Shown: piece after piece, positions 1 to 13,899 of the stretch | Numbering within the stretch: the stretch's first letter is position 1 | Layout of the letters: every line of letters begins with the position of its first letter | DNA from: Epiperipatus broadwayi | Taxonomy: Eukaryota; Onychophora; Udeonychophora; Euonychophora; Peripatidae | Direction of reading: 5' to 3' | Assembly: GCA_028023455.1 (NCBI GenBank) | Contig: JAQFVV010006509.1 | Coordinates: 803,529 to 867,528 of the forward strand | Length of the DNA stretch: 64,000 nucleotides | Notes under the pieces: generated by a model | Databases searched by the model: none | Seen by the model: only the letters and a program-made list of their open reading frames with translations | What the model was told of the DNA's origin: nothing | Program-made: the position numbers and the translations under genes

Positions 1-190
1 GCAAAAACAATAAAAAACCAAAAACAGAAGAGGACAACAACTCACAAACAGAAGAGTACAACACCGCATCATCATTAACCAGAATTCAAACGGATGACTG
101 ATCACCAATGGACATCACTTCTATCTAACCAACCAATTAAAACTCCAACAATGTACAGCTCATACAATGAAAACCAGTCACTAACATATT

Positions 191-1009
191 TTGAAATGTG
201 AACAATCCCAAAATACAACCATAATGAAAGTCAAAATAACAGCTTTTAATGTGCGGGGTTTGAACTCGGCAAACAAACTGCATCAACTTAGAGAATGGAC
301 CAAAATCACACAGACACATATATTGGGACTTCTGGAAACAAAAATATATAGTGGATCACAGATTGACCCACCAGTGCATCTTCGCACTGAAGGCTTCTTT
401 GCATGCTCCAGGGACATGTCATCACCTGCGGGTGGAACTGGCCTACTAATAACCCCAGCTTGCCCATTCACATCATTCAGAATCATATATATCGATGCAA
501 ACTTGTTGATAGCTACATTTCATCACCATGCAAACACTCTCAACATAGTTTTCACCTACATCCCACCTGGAAACGTCATCATATCAAACATAATACTCAC
601 CATCAATTCACTGCTAGCATCAACTCCTTACCCAACTATCATCATGGGAGATTTTAACATGAAGTAAACAGATTTCATCTCAAAATGGCTGCATCAAATT
701 GCAATACCACTCATGAGTGCTGAAGGTTTTTTACCACCAAACACAGTAACATTCCATAATAACCGACACACATCTTTAATTGACCTTTGCTTCTATTCAC
801 CAATGCTGCATCATTACTTCAGCCTCAAGCTCAATCCATCCCCATTCTCAGATCACTCTGCTCAAACTGCAACACTTGATCTAACTGAAATTCAGCCAAC
901 TACACTACCACTTGGGAAAACAATGAGAATTCTAATACCAGCATCCACTCCAGAATCCCTTTTTCTGAAACATATATTATGCTCCATAAACTTGCAGGAC
1001 TACAACTAA
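191..1009 (+). pseudogene. LINE-A endonuclease domain, one in-frame stop
   Basis: This is an endonuclease/exonuclease/phosphatase-type domain that would nick target DNA for target-primed reverse transcription. Visible motifs are FNVRGLN near the N-terminus, LLETK, and MGDFN just before a TAA at 665-667. Beyond the stop the same frame continues with SLIDLCFYS and FSDHSA, the Asp-His signature that ends these domains. The first Met of the open stretch is at 191, but a second Met (MKVKITAFNVRG) directly before the domain is just as plausible. The downstream RT is in another frame, so a frameshift lies near 980-1009. Confidence 0.85.
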
Positions 1010-2692
1010 GTGCTGTGCAGAGATATCAGGCATACATAAATATACTTTCATTCAATATTGACCATGTCACCAAAAAAAAACCTCCACCCTCCAGGCTATT
1101 AGCTCTGGCAGATGAACTTCACAAGAGGATAACAATGTCTAAACCTACTCAAAATACATATCAGCATATATATAAGATCACCCAGGCATATAACAGCACA
1201 TGTGCAGCACTTAAAGACTATTTAGCGATAAAAAAAAGCAAAATCTGCCTCAGTCAACAACATACATGGACTAGAGACATCAGATGGGCCATGGGTTTTC
1301 CCTCCACCATTAGAGTACCTATGGCACTTCAAATTGGAACAACTATACATGCAGCACATAACATGATTGAACCTATTTATAAGCATTTCAAACAGAATCT
1401 TCAGACACATCAACTCTTCAACCCACCCCCCGATTATTTTGGATCACCTGAAACAAATACACCATTTACCATTAATGAATTTGCTTTGAAGCTTGCCACT
1501 CTGCCCAATGCCTGTCATCCAGGCACTCATGGCATACCAAAATTTGTGTACGAACACCTTAGCCATACAACTAATCAAGTATTATGTAATCTTGCAAACT
1601 ATCTCTCACAAAAAATATACAACATTGAAAATCTTTATCCAATTGCAATAGTACCATTTAATAAGAAACCAGCTCCAATAACCACCCTTAATAATATTAG
1701 GCCTATCTCCATGTGCCCAATAGCCATCAAGATCATTGAGAAAGTCATTAAAGACAGGATTGAATCATATCTGCTCCCATTGATTTCACCATATCAGTTT
1801 GCAAGAAAGCAATCATCTACAGGACAGGCAGCACTTCTTTTCAAAGCTGTATTGGGATCGGTGCGAGGCCGGAAAAAATACAGCCCAGTTGCAGTTCAAA
1901 TAGACATTGAATCAGCTTTTGATTCTGTGGAAATCGAGATATTAATTAAAATGTTGGCTGCCACTGCAATACCTCGCACTATTTTAAATGTTATAACCAA
2001 CTTGTTGTTAAATCGGGATATACATATTACACTCAGTGGCAAAAATTCTGAATCTTTTACTTAACACAATCAATCTCACAAGGATCCCCCCTGAGTGCTT
2101 TACTTTTCACCTTTTACATCAACCCTCTATTAATAAAAATCCAGCAAACATTCATTGGCATCCAAATACCAAACACATCTCAGCAGGTAACATGTATCGC
2201 TTATATGGATGATATAACTGTCTTCCTCCCATCTAAAAACACCTACCAGCCTTGCATACAATACTACAAGAATTTGCAGCTACACACAAACTCAGGGTCA
2301 ATCTAAATAAGATGGCAGTTTGGTCTCTTTATAATGCAAAGCAGTACATGGGCATGTATGGGGGAAAGCCATCTGCTTTCTTGGGATTTCCCTTTTATAT
2401 GAGTGCAAGTGCAATGAGGGTCAAGATCCAGAACAAACTCAAAGAAGAAACAGAGCGAATTACTACTTCTCTCTCAAAGGCATATCTTTCAATATACTCC
2501 AAGATCCAGCTATTTAACCAGCTAGCCATAACAAAAATCACCTATTACTCGCCCATTATCACATTTTCTAAAGGTTTTATTAACAAAATCTCTTCTCTCT
2601 GTAATAAGCTCTTGTGGCAGAGGAAGACTGTGTCTTCCTCTGCCACAACAACTTACCAGACCACCTATTCACAATGGACTAGGACTTCATAG
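979..2692 (+). pseudogene. LINE-A reverse transcriptase, frameshifted
   Basis: This is the reverse transcriptase domain of the LINE. Frame 1 (979-2064) carries IRPISMCPIAIKIIEK, the fingers motif YQFARKQSSTGQA, and the first catalytic Asp block VQIDIESAFDSVE. After the TAA at 2062-2064 the homology moves to frame 3 with ISQGSPLSALLF and the catalytic YMDD box (2202-2213). It then moves to frame 2 from about 2252 (thumb region, LGFPFYMS, AITKITYYSP) up to 2692. The catalytic motifs are still readable, but at least two indels prevent a continuous product. The minus-strand copy at 15-17 kb matches this order residue by residue (KKYSPIAIQ, IVYMDD). Confidence 0.85.
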
Positions 2693-3455
2693 TATTTATA
2701 TTTTCCATCTACAGAAGGCCACAAACTTAATAACATCCACAGTCAAACACTTTCCAATGCTTGAATGCCTACTTCAAATAACACCAACAGATAGACCACC
2801 CCCTGCTTATGACCAACTAGCATCAATGATCAATCATATAAAAACCACAGCTCCACAGATATCTCTTCAGACAATATACAAGCATTCATACTGGCAAATT
2901 TATTCATTAATCCATCCAAATCCAACCCATGACACCAATCTGACAATGCTGAAAATCAATAATCTACAATTACTCCGTAAGTTTAAAAAATGGTCACTGG
3001 AGCCAAAGTATTTTGATTTTTTGCTGAGACTAAACCTACAAGCACTGCCCATGACATATTTTCTGAGATATCGGAGACTATACACTAACATTGATCCTTT
3101 TTGTCCCCTGTGTCACAGGGCTGAAGAAACACAGGAACATCTATTCTATCTTTGTCCGGCACTAGACAGAATTCGAGTTATTATGATAGGAGCATATAGA
3201 CAATCTAACACAACCCTTCAAACAATCATTAATTCATATTGCAAAGGCTCTATTCCATCAGTCCGTGCAGCCACTTTTATGCTTTATGCATACTGGTGCA
3301 CTAGATGCACATTCACTCTAGGTAACAACACAAGGCGACATCCATCAACTTTCAATATCAAACTGGCAAAACTACGAGCCAGAGACAATAAAATTGCACA
3401 TCCAGACATCTATGCAGCAACCTGGTCACTGATAACACAACAATCAAACCTCTAA
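2693..3455 (+). pseudogene. LINE-A C-terminal domain with zinc knuckle
   Basis: This is the C-terminal part of the LINE polyprotein in frame 3; the open stretch with a Met starts at 2757. It contains the knuckle CPLCHRAEETQEHLFYLCP (Cys-x2-Cys, then His and Cys), probably nucleic-acid binding as in other LINE proteins. The minus-strand copy preserves its flanks: KITPT..., the WQIYSL-like segment, and NNTRRHPSTF (compare NNIRRHPLTF at 15.7 kb). The open frame ends at the TAA-type stop at 3453-3455. The remaining ~460 bp to the AAT tail is 3' UTR. Confidence 0.8.
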
Positions 3456-3916
3456 GATGGCTCCCAATAACCAAAATCTATGCCCTCAACCAATATATAT
3501 AAAAAAAAATGTGGCAATTATCTACAAATAAAAAAACAGAATGTTGTCTTTGATTGCATAATATTAATATAAAGGACAGTAACAACAAAATCAGACCTCA
3601 AATACTGGAAAGCAAACTAAACCCAGCATGGCAATATACATCAAAGTTGAAGTTTTGCAAATTGAACAATGATAACCCAAGACTTTGGAGAACTATGACT
3701 ACAGCAAGCAGCACTCATACATGTAACGTATATATATGTATTTTCACCCCCCTAACAATGTTTAAATATCTTTCCCTCCTAAGTTAAGTTCCTTTTTTGT
3801 ACATCACAGATACCAACTTCAACTTGGTTTACTCACTAGCAATGTAAATATATGTATACGAAGTGTCTTATAGCAAATGTAACTCTATGGTTATCAATAA
3901 AGTTCTTTTCTTTGAA

Positions 3917-4187
<271 letters not shown>

Positions 4188-4199
4188 AAAAAAAGAAGA

Positions 4200-5400
4200 A
4201 AATACAAATGGGAAAAAATTGCATGGATATATTGAAGAAATAATATAATACTTAGTCATATTAACTCTACCCCCCTATTTTAAAAGAAAAATTTAACTAA
4301 ACAACAGTAAAAATTAACTTAATTTTATAACTCCCATATTCATTTAGAATCAATGGGTGTTTACTCCCCCAAAAAATGTGGTAGCTACATAGTTTAGAAT
4401 GTTATTTTATCATCATAATTTGTATTACCATAGAATTGTTTTAAATAAAAAACTATTTTTATAGATTTCTTTTAATTAAAAAAAATCTGAAAGTCATTAT
4501 CTTATGGGTGGTTGCAAGATATAAATTGTGGCTTTACTTGGAGGAAAAAAAATATTTTTATGTCATTCTTTCTATATGGATAACATTTCATGTACCACTC
4601 ATTGCCTACATCATTACATATCAAAATTGACATGATGTTAATGTTTTTTACAAATATTTTAATGATTATAAGTTAAATATCAAAATTTAAAAAAGAATTT
4701 GGTAGATGTATGATAAATTCAATTTTGTTCATTTACATTAAAAAAACTTAAAAAACCAAATTGTTCATTTTCTGAAAAAGTGTTTAAACTAAGATTATGG
4801 CATTTATAGTAGGTTATTCTTATTTACAAATCAGTTGTTAAATATTTAAAAAGGTTGAATATGATTTTTTAGAATATTATTCATTTATATAATCAAATTA
4901 AAAAAATCCAAGTACAATTTATTAAATTTTAGTATAAATTTGATTTTATAAAGAAGTGAAAAGTTGATCATTTTCAAAAACTCTCACCAGGAGGAGCAAT
5001 ATAAAATGACAGAATTTAAAAAGGTTTCAATGTAGAATAAGTGTAAAAAAAATGAATTTAAGCAAGATGGTTTTTTATTCTGAAATAGAAACAAAATGCA
5101 CTAAAAGAATGATGGGAGTGAAAATTGTTTTTATCAGCACTAAGTAGTATGAATGACTTGAAGATCGACTGGAAAAGATTCTAGATTGCTGCAGTTCTGC
5201 TGCAATATTTTTGGCATATGTGATCCAGATAAAACTGTAGAAGTTCTCAGGAAATATATCAGTCATCTTCATCACAATGTTTATATCACATATATGCCCA
5301 TTATATTACACAGAAGGTGGATGGGCAGAATACACACTGGATATGTGTTATTTAAATGCATGTATATTGTCTACATGAAATTTAAATGTAATTATAAGAA
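4200..5400. other. AT-rich intergenic DNA
   Basis: I see no gene or RNA here. The sequence is mostly A/T runs with short, non-coding-looking open stretches. Confidence 0.7.
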
Positions 5401-5402
5401 AC

Positions 5403-5835
5403 TTGAACTCAAACTTTCAAGCTTTCTACAGCTATCCACTCTATCTCATACAACCAATTCACATACAGCTAAATGATCTTCAATATACATGTTTTATACT
5501 GAACCAGTTCTCATCAGTTGGTCAACATGGGTGTGACAATAATATTAGCATTAACAAGGGCTTTAATCATTCCATGCTCAGATTTTCAATGATATGAACG
5601 GCTGAAGAGTTGGAGGGTGAAGATATTGAGGCTTGTACATTAAAGTTTGAAGATTTTTTATCTTAATATAAACTGAGCACTGATTGTATATATGTGTGAA
5701 AGATGGTGATCTGGACTAATTGACGAGTGCTGGTTTAGTATGAAATACGTATATTATATATATGTCGTCATGTGTATAAGTTGTCTGAGATGGGATGGAT
5801 GTAGGGAGCTTGAAAGTCTCAGTTCAAATCCCTTC
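5403..5835. mobile_element. SINE-like repeat, fold-back copy with inverted ~130-bp ends
   Basis: Read on the minus strand from 5835 to about 5523, this stretch aligns along its length with 60403-60730 on the plus strand. It shares blocks such as TTTCAT.CTAAACCAGCA, ATCAGTGCTCAG, GAAAATCTGA and CCCATGTTGAC. The remaining part (5403-5522) is a second copy of the first ~130 bp in the opposite orientation. The two ends therefore form an inverted pair (GAACTCAAACTTTC versus GAAAGTCTCAGTTC). The outer ends carry a tRNA box-B-like GTTCAAATCCC or its complement. It could be two head-to-head insertions or one insertion with terminal inversion. No protein is encoded. Confidence 0.75.
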
Positions 5836-8800
5836 TAATTAATTTTATTAAGTGTAAGGTGGCAATACGACTGATTTTACCAGTACAGTACTGGTTTTCT
5901 GGAGATTGGTCGTGGCTAGTTGTGAAATGTAACTAATACAGTTTAGGAAATTATAAGTACTTCTGTATCTTTTTGATTAAAACCATTTTGTTCTAATTCT
6001 ACGCTTGATTCTTTTGTTGTATTCCTCCACTTAAAGACAAAAAAAAAGATAAACATATTCCGTAATATTTTTTCAACTTATATTCTACGACCGCGACTAT
6101 ACTCATGCTGCCTGAGCTATTTCAAATATCCTGATTTTGAATTTGAAAAAAAAAAACCTCTTAATTAAATGGCTCTTATTTATATATTAATCACATAAAA
6201 TAATTATGTAAGAAAACAAATCATCCATTAATTTATTATTACTAGATGAAAAAAAAATAAAAAAAATACGTTTTTATTATTGTTATACTCTTTAAATATA
6301 TATATTTTATTAGTATCATTAATTTTCCAAACAAATTAAAATAAATTAACTGCAATAATAAAGATGAGTTTATGTAATTTGTTATTAGTATCTATTATAT
6401 TTTTCCATCTAATAATACTTCATTAAAAGTTTCGTTCTAAGACATTGTTTTTAAAAAACATCGTTTAAATATCCCGTGCAAACTTATAGCGAACGGGGAA
6501 GGGATATTATTATTAAATATTTTTGTCATATTACTGATTTTGGTGTTTGGATCATGCTTCTGGTATTTAAATTATGACTCAAAAGCGAGGTAACACTCAT
6601 AATTAGTCATAATCATTGAATCATTTATTGTTTTTTTTTTTTTTTTAAGCAATTCTTACACATACATGTTAAATTATTTATTGAAAACTAATAAAATTAA
6701 TTAGATAATAAAATATTATAACTAATAATACTATGCTGGTTCATTATCACTTGCTTTTTTTTTTACATATATATATGTCATGTCAGGATTTTACAAAACG
6801 ACTAAATATTTAATGCTTTAAGTCATAAACTATCAAGCGCAGGCTATATAAATATAGCCATCTAGCATATTCAAGTAACAAATTTTCCATTATTATTTGT
6901 AAAGGAATGAAAATTTACAATTTATTTTAATAGCCCAATATATATTAAACATGTTACAGCCATACTCATATATATATATTGTGGGAAACTAAAATAAACT
7001 TATATATGAGAATAATGCAGAAATCACTTATTTAAAAAAAAAAAGAACAACAAATACTTCAATATTTTATAATCATAAAAAAAAAAATATGGTACATAGA
7101 TTAAATCCATATACTGATGGAATTTGTGATTAAATACATGATAATAAACAAATCAAAAAAGCATAAAATTATTACACACACCTCCACACACAAATAAGCG
7201 ACAAATCAGAGAGCAAAAAGTATTCAAATAAATAAACAATAGATTATTAAATGTTATTTAATGGTGAGGTGTTATAATATTGATACTCATACTTTGCCCA
7301 GAAAAGATGCTATGCTATTAATACAAACTTTAAAAAGTATACATTTAATTAATATTGTTTTTATATTACATAAATGTATAATTAATTAAGCCTTATTTAA
7401 AAAGTAATATTTTTGCTAACATTAAGTTTAACTTCTATTTTTTGTAAATAAAAAAAAATTCATGATGATTTAAGTGGCAGTTTTTGATGAAAAAATTAAT
7501 CCTTGCTAAATGTAAGTTTTGTTTCAATAGTCAACATCATGAGATTAGTTGAGCTTCACCAAACATAATTATGTAATTTCTATTCAACCTTAATCACAAT
7601 ATTACGTTTACTTTAATATCAAATTGAGTTGATGTTAAATATAAATTGTGTTGTTACGTTTGGTGCAGTATCAATTAATTTCTGGGCTTTTGGTGATGTC
7701 AGTTATTGAAAAAAATTTCTCCTTCAGCAGAAATTGGTTAATATTTTTCATCAATTATTAGTGGTTAAAATATGATGAAAAATGTCTATAGAGGACATAA
7801 TTTAAATTAATTTATATATATAGATTAATGAAGTGATTACAATTTTATATTAAATTAAGTACATTATAAAGAAAAAAAAAGTTAAATAGAAGTATAAAAA
7901 ATATCAAGTTTTTAAAAGTATCTTACCATCATTTATGTCTACAAGATAATCATAACAATATATCTCATTTTTTTCCAAGCACATTATGTTAATCTTACAT
8001 CTTGTGTAGAATTTTTCTCTTTCAATTTCAAGAAGTCTTAGAAGAGAATTAATGGCAAACATCAGATTTTGAATCTTAATTTTAAAATATTAAAATACTA
8101 TGCAGCTGTAGTACTAAGGATTATATCAACATTACCTTAATGGTATATATTTTTGAAATTTTTACTTTCATTTAAAAATTGTTTTATTACAAAATTTATA
8201 TAATTATTTTTTACATGATACTGATGTTCCTACAAAGACAGATTGTATACAAACTATTTATAATAAACAATAAAAGTGTTAATAAATATATATATAGAAT
8301 AATCATAGTTTTAATTTCATCTTCCCAAAACTGTCTTTTTTAAAAAAAACAAACAAACAAACAAAAAACCAGATACTGCTGTACAGACATTTTTCAAATT
8401 TGAGAGACTATGATATAAATATATATGTGTAGAGAGGTAGTAGCTTTTTTATGCCAATCCATAATTTATTTTATAAATGTAATGGTTGACAAAGTATAAA
8501 TCAAATTTAGCTTTATAAGTTTCATTACATTTATATATATATGTTTCTATTATTATAAGCACACATTAATAAATGTCTGTGATGCAATTAATTTTAGTCA
8601 ATTTTATTTTAGATTTTTTTTAAAAAATAGATAAAAAACTCTTTTTTAAAAACTAAGTTTATTTTAATAAATCTGTTTCAGAATTCATATTAGAGGAACA
8701 ATTCTTAATAATAATATATAAAACTTTTCTCAATTTCTTTATATATTTTTTATTAATTAAAGCTTTTAGAAATTCAATTTTAAAGCATTGTTCTTAATCT

Positions 8801-11800
8801 GGAAAATTATAGGTTTCAATTAATATTTTATTGTCATCTATAAACAAGAGGATTTATTAAATGAAAATAATTACTGACTTATCTAATAAGAGAATTGAGT
8901 GAACAGGTAATTAATGGCTTTATTAATGAAAAAAAATGTAAACATGTGATTGGTAGATGAGTGGCTTTGCTAATTTAAAAAGTTGATAAATGAGTGGGTT
9001 TATTAATTGAGAAAATGGTAAACAATTGGATTGTTAATTAAGAAATTTGGAAAACAAATGGGCTTATTAATAAAGACAAGTAAATGATATAAAAAGAGCT
9101 GTTCAGAATGATTCTGATTATTCTGCTTCTATTTGAACATTGAGCTTCCTTCTTGGTGTGCTAACTGTCTTTGCCTGCATAGCACAATATATCCTGAATT
9201 TATACTATTAGTCAGATTAATAACTATGATTGGCTAAACATTAATAAAATGAACTTCATTCCTTTGGGATGTAGCTCATATCCATTAGATATGCAAATTT
9301 TCTAGATGAGTTTGAACCAACAATGTGTCAATTTTCCATTCAAGGCTTCATAATATTAAAGAAAATATTTCACGGCAATTCTCTGCAAGTATGAAAAACT
9401 GGTAAATGAAGAGATGTCACCTGTAAAACCAGTAAGGAATTCTTTTTACACACCTATGGATATATATATATATATATATATTGAATTCAATTTTTGTCTG
9501 AAAATAATTTTTCCTACACCATCTTTTCCCTTTGACTTAATATAACCTTTTATTTATGAACTATTTTATAAAGCATTTACTTATGATACCAACAAGCCAG
9601 TGATAGTTATAATTTAAAGTGTGCAATTTTGTGTATTTATGTATGTATCTGTTATATAAAACTATTTTTTGTGATGTTTATATGTTATAACACCCTGTCT
9701 AACTTAGTGTATCTGATATAATAGCTTTAGATTAGATAGAAGAAATAGTTCATTTCTTAAAGTTTAATTTTCTTTTCTTATTGTATTGTTATTCAATTAT
9801 GATATTGGTTTAAATAATTGTCACTTTTAAAGGATAGTTTTAAACAAAAAAAGGAAAGTTAAAAACAGTTTTAAAAAGAGCAACAAATTTTATTTCCTTT
9901 TAGAGTTTAGATTTAGTAAGTTAAATTTTGTGTCTCTGAATGCTTTCAAAATCATTAATATGTGTGAGAGTTTAATTCAATGTGCTCTTAACTATAAATC
10001 ATTTGATATGCTGATTTTCTTTGTTAGCAGTTTTGCTTGTTTACTCTATTTGTATCTCCCACCTCCAATTGGTGTAAGTATGTTTGCATTGTCCATCAAG
10101 ATGCTAGGTATTTATACACCTTATGTGAATTTATTGTATGTTTGCTCACCTCCCCACAATATATACTTGTGAGTCCTGCTTGAGTTATTAATAATTAATT
10201 GCATTTTGCATTGGGTAGAGAATTTCCTCCCTTATTACTTTCTAATATGAGTGATTCAGAGGTCTATTTATTATCATCATACTTTTTCGTGGTGTCAGAT
10301 CACATACACATTATATAGGGTTAATTTTGTAATGGTGTGCATATGCAAACATTTGTAATAGACTAAGGCTGCTTTATTATTAATTATTTGCTTAAAAAAG
10401 TAAAATATATATGTGTACACATCTTAATAAATCATATAGTAATTATCAAACTTTAAAGATGATCTAATATTATGTCAATTTTTGTGAACTGTAATATTTA
10501 AATCTATGCTATTAGGTATCAAATGCAATCTATGTGAACTGAAAAAAAACTTATTACCATATTTGTATTTAAACTTTGTTGTATTTAAATCCTGATATAT
10601 TTGAAATATAGTTTTGAATTCTGATATATATTTGAACTATTATATTTGAACTCTGATTTATCTGAACTGTATTATAATTGAACTGTATTATACTATGCTG
10701 TTTTATATTGTTAATAAACTGTTTTGTTTATTGTTAAAGTTGTTTCAGTATTATGATTATTGCTGTCTACTGTGTCAATGAAAAATTTTCAAAACTCTTT
10801 GCTCTCTGAAATCTAGATCCAATTTTAACTGTATGAGTGATGGTCAGCTGTGGTGGCATTTATACTTGGTATTCTCAAAAGTAAATTTTCACTTTCTAGA
10901 CTATAGGTCTAATGGCACATTCTGGTATCATGATCTAGATGATAATGTTAAAAATCCTAATGAGCTAGATTCTTCAGTTGTATCAAAAATTTTAAAAACT
11001 ACCAAAATTTTCTCAAAAATTGACACAAATGTTTTGACTAATTATGGTATCAGACAAAAGGAAAATAATTAAATAACTCGATATAATGAATAGCAAATTA
11101 AAATCAAGTGCTATTGGGAAGGAATAGTCCTTGTCTCCATGTAATTGACACTGCTTGAATTTAACGATTTCCACTGTTAAACAAAATCATTAAAAAAATA
11201 TTACTTTATTTCTACAAAGTCCATCAATAATTATATATTAATGCCTCATTTGTTTAAGAATAATGTACATTTTAAATCATTTTTTTCAAATAAAGGTTTA
11301 TTTTAAATAGCCACAAGTCATTTTTGTGATAAATGCAACTCATTTTTATCTCCATAAAAACTTTAAAATTTAATATAATATACCTGCAATATTTTTTGTT
11401 CAAGAGTTTATAAAAATTTAAAAATCTGAAGTAATATAATTGGGCTGTAATCCATAAATTTTGATATCTAATGTCTCCCACTTCACCAATCTTTATGATC
11501 ATTGATATTATACAGAAAATAAATAGCAATTAAATTATATAACTTATTCAAAATTTCAAGACATAAGCAGAATACAGATATTGTAAGCAATAGAAAAGAG
11601 TTAGGGTTATAATTTTTTTACAAAAGCTATTTTTTTTTGTATAAAATCTCAAAAAAAAAAAAATTGATAAAAATATCCAATACATAGTATTTCTTAAAAA
11701 TAACTAATTAAAAAAATAACCTAAAAATTAATTATTTATAATAAAAAATCTCTAATGAAAATAAACTGAAAATTTATAATCAATAAATCTTAATTCTAAA

Positions 11801-12187
11801 ACATATAAAACCAGAAAAAAAAATGCTTGAAGTCAAATAATTGACAAGCAAAATTTATAATCTTATACAGTTTCATGAACTTGACTTTTGTTTTGACTAA
11901 TTTATTGCAGTTGTATAGCGACTGATTCTGGAGTTCAAGGTCCATAGTTTATGGTCCAGCTCTATCTCTTCTGGGAGCTGGATTTCTAATGAACTACCAA
12001 AATAATAAACCATTTGATTACTTTTGCTTTTTACTTGATCTTTAAAAAATAATAATCCAAATTAAATATTATTCCAAAATTGTTGTTTTATGATCCATTA
12101 TGAATTTAGAAATTTTATAAATATGAATAAAATGTAATAATTATAATGGAATAAAAATGCTTAAAAATACATCTTTAATTTTATTAT
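5836..12187. other. AT-rich intergenic DNA, no gene recognised
   Basis: This is a long A/T-rich stretch with homopolymer runs and short TA runs (for example 9462-9480). Open stretches at 9930-10172 and 10833-11072 have no recognisable domain and AT-biased composition, so I do not call them genes. Around 11905-12000 there is slightly higher-complexity sequence with a short CCATAGTTTATGG palindrome. It may be an old repeat. Confidence 0.6.
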
Positions 12188-12262
12188 GTTATATATAGAG
12201 CTGGCAAAACAAACACTTAACAAGCTTTGTTAAGAGTTTGTTTTGGGAGCTTTATATATAAC
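12188..12262. repeat. 75-bp hairpin, 36-bp arms, 3-bp loop
   Basis: The left arm (12188-12223) and the reverse complement of the right arm (12227-12262) agree at 32 of 36 positions, with GCT as the loop. The core reads CAAAACAAACACTTAACAA against its complement. It could be a collapsed MITE or fold-back element, or a transcribed hairpin. Nothing in the sequence decides which. Confidence 0.85.
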
Positions 12263-12837
12263 ATTTCTAAATACAAGCTTATTAAATTAGGTCATGTGAC
12301 ATCTGACTTGATTTTTTTGTACTTTTAATTTTATTATTAAAAGCAAGTGGATCTCTAAAGCTTATCAAAAATCAAAGATGTTATATAAAAAATACGCAAT
12401 TATAATATTTTCCTATGACATTATTACAGATTCCAAATATATCATTAAAAATTGAGAAATAATGGCACTATTTATACTAATCGTTTGTTTAGTATATAAA
12501 ATATTTATTAATAAGCAAAATACAATTGCATTTTTTATCAATAATTGTAAACATTTCATCCTAGGAATAAAATTGTTGATGATAATAATATCAAGTTTGA
12601 TATCATTACCAAACCCAGTTTATTAAACTAAATTGAGTTAAGCCAAATATACATATAAGTTAATATAATGTATATCTTCTAATTTATTTTTTGCATATTT
12701 TATATACTATATGATTATATATGTATTTATAATTACATATTTATTTTAATCCAAAACTAAAATTTTTTAGTGTAATTTAGTATGGAATCAAATTTTTCAA
12801 TTATACAATGATAAATCATCATTATCATTTTCATCAG

Positions 12838-12885
12838 TATTATTATTATTGTTTCAATGATAAGCTTTACTTGTCTTAAAGGATT
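12838..12885 (-). mobile_element. Short LINE-A 3' end (minus strand)
   Basis: On the minus strand this reads a segment resembling AAAGCTTATCATTGAAAC followed by AAT units. This is the same junction as LINE-A at 3895-3925. Only the extreme 3' end is recognisable before the 128-bp tandem repeat begins. Confidence 0.55.
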
Positions 12886-13230
12886 ACAAGAGTTAACATA
12901 GCTTGGATTGCTGTGTTTACATGGGCAATCCATAGTTATAAGTTTACATATATAAAAGTTGATTTATTGTTTTACACAGGATTACAGGCATTTTTACCTG
13001 CTGTGGATTAGTTATATGGTTTTATTTAGCTTGGATTGCTTTGTTTACATGAGCTATCTATAGTTGTAGATTTACATATGTAAAAGTTGATTTATCAATT
13101 TACCCAGGACTGGAGAAATTTTTACAAGAAATGGATTAGTTACAAAACGTTTACATAGTTAGGATTGCTGTGGTTACATTGGCATTTACACAAGATTACA
13201 TGAGTTTTACATGCTCTGGATTGCTGTATT
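12876..13230. repeat. Tandem repeat, ~128-bp period, about 2.8 copies
   Basis: The marker GCTTGGATTGCT recurs at 12901 and 13029, and as GTTAGGATTGCT at 13158, giving spacings of 128 and 129 bp. Between markers the copies share TTACATATRTAAAAGTTGATTTAT and GGATTAC blocks. Copies are diverged at roughly one base in six by eye. There is no coding content. Confidence 0.8.
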
Positions 13231-13379
13231 CGCACATCCAAATCAGGTTCAATTTTATATTGGTTGGGTTGCCTGGATAACATATATGAGAGACTAGTGA
13301 TTTTTATGGGAGTGTAGCAATTGTATGTGAGGTCTGCAGACATTGATATTAAATCAATGTCAGTTCTTTTTGACTTTTT

Positions 13380-13860
13380 ACGCTGCAGATTTTCTTTGAG
13401 TGATTAGATTTTCTCTTGTTTTTGTTGGGGATGTGTTGATATGGTTAGGAGGCATGGTGGGATTGTTTTCATAATTGGTGAAGAGTTTTTGTTAATTATG
13501 GTATGCCTGTTTTCTGGTGCTTTTGAATAGGTGTGTATTTGGGTGGGGGGGTGATATTGCTGTTAAAATTGTTTTCAATTGTTAAATGGATAGGTTGGTC
13601 AGATTTTGGATCTAGCTGTTTTAGAGATGGAAACTGGGTAAGATTTTTGATGAGATTTATGCACAAGATCTATGGGTAGAGAGTTCAGATTTTCAGAGGA
13701 GGGTGATGGTATAGCTATGTTATAATTGTTTGCAATTGATGAGTTGGAGTTTGTGATAGGATAATCAGACTCTGGATCTGACTGTGTTAGAGGTGAGGCT
13801 GATGTGGTTTGAGTGTGAGGTTTATTCAGGCATAAGGAGACATGGTGAAAGCTGTGTAGG
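13380..13860. other. G/T-rich non-repetitive stretch
   Basis: Composition differs from the neighbours: the plus strand is rich in GGT/GTG/TTG, so the minus strand is rich in CAC/CCA. It could be decayed retrotransposon sequence, such as a Pro/Thr-rich ORF1-like region, but I find no open frame or motif to support that. Confidence 0.35.
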
Positions 13861-13899
13861 TGGTTAGTCTTGGCATTGGAAATGTCTTAAGTTTTTTGA

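Noticed and set aside
9930-11072. Small open frames at 9930-10172 and 10833-11072 as genes
   Set aside because: No domain, signal or codon pattern distinguishes them from chance frames in AT-rich DNA.
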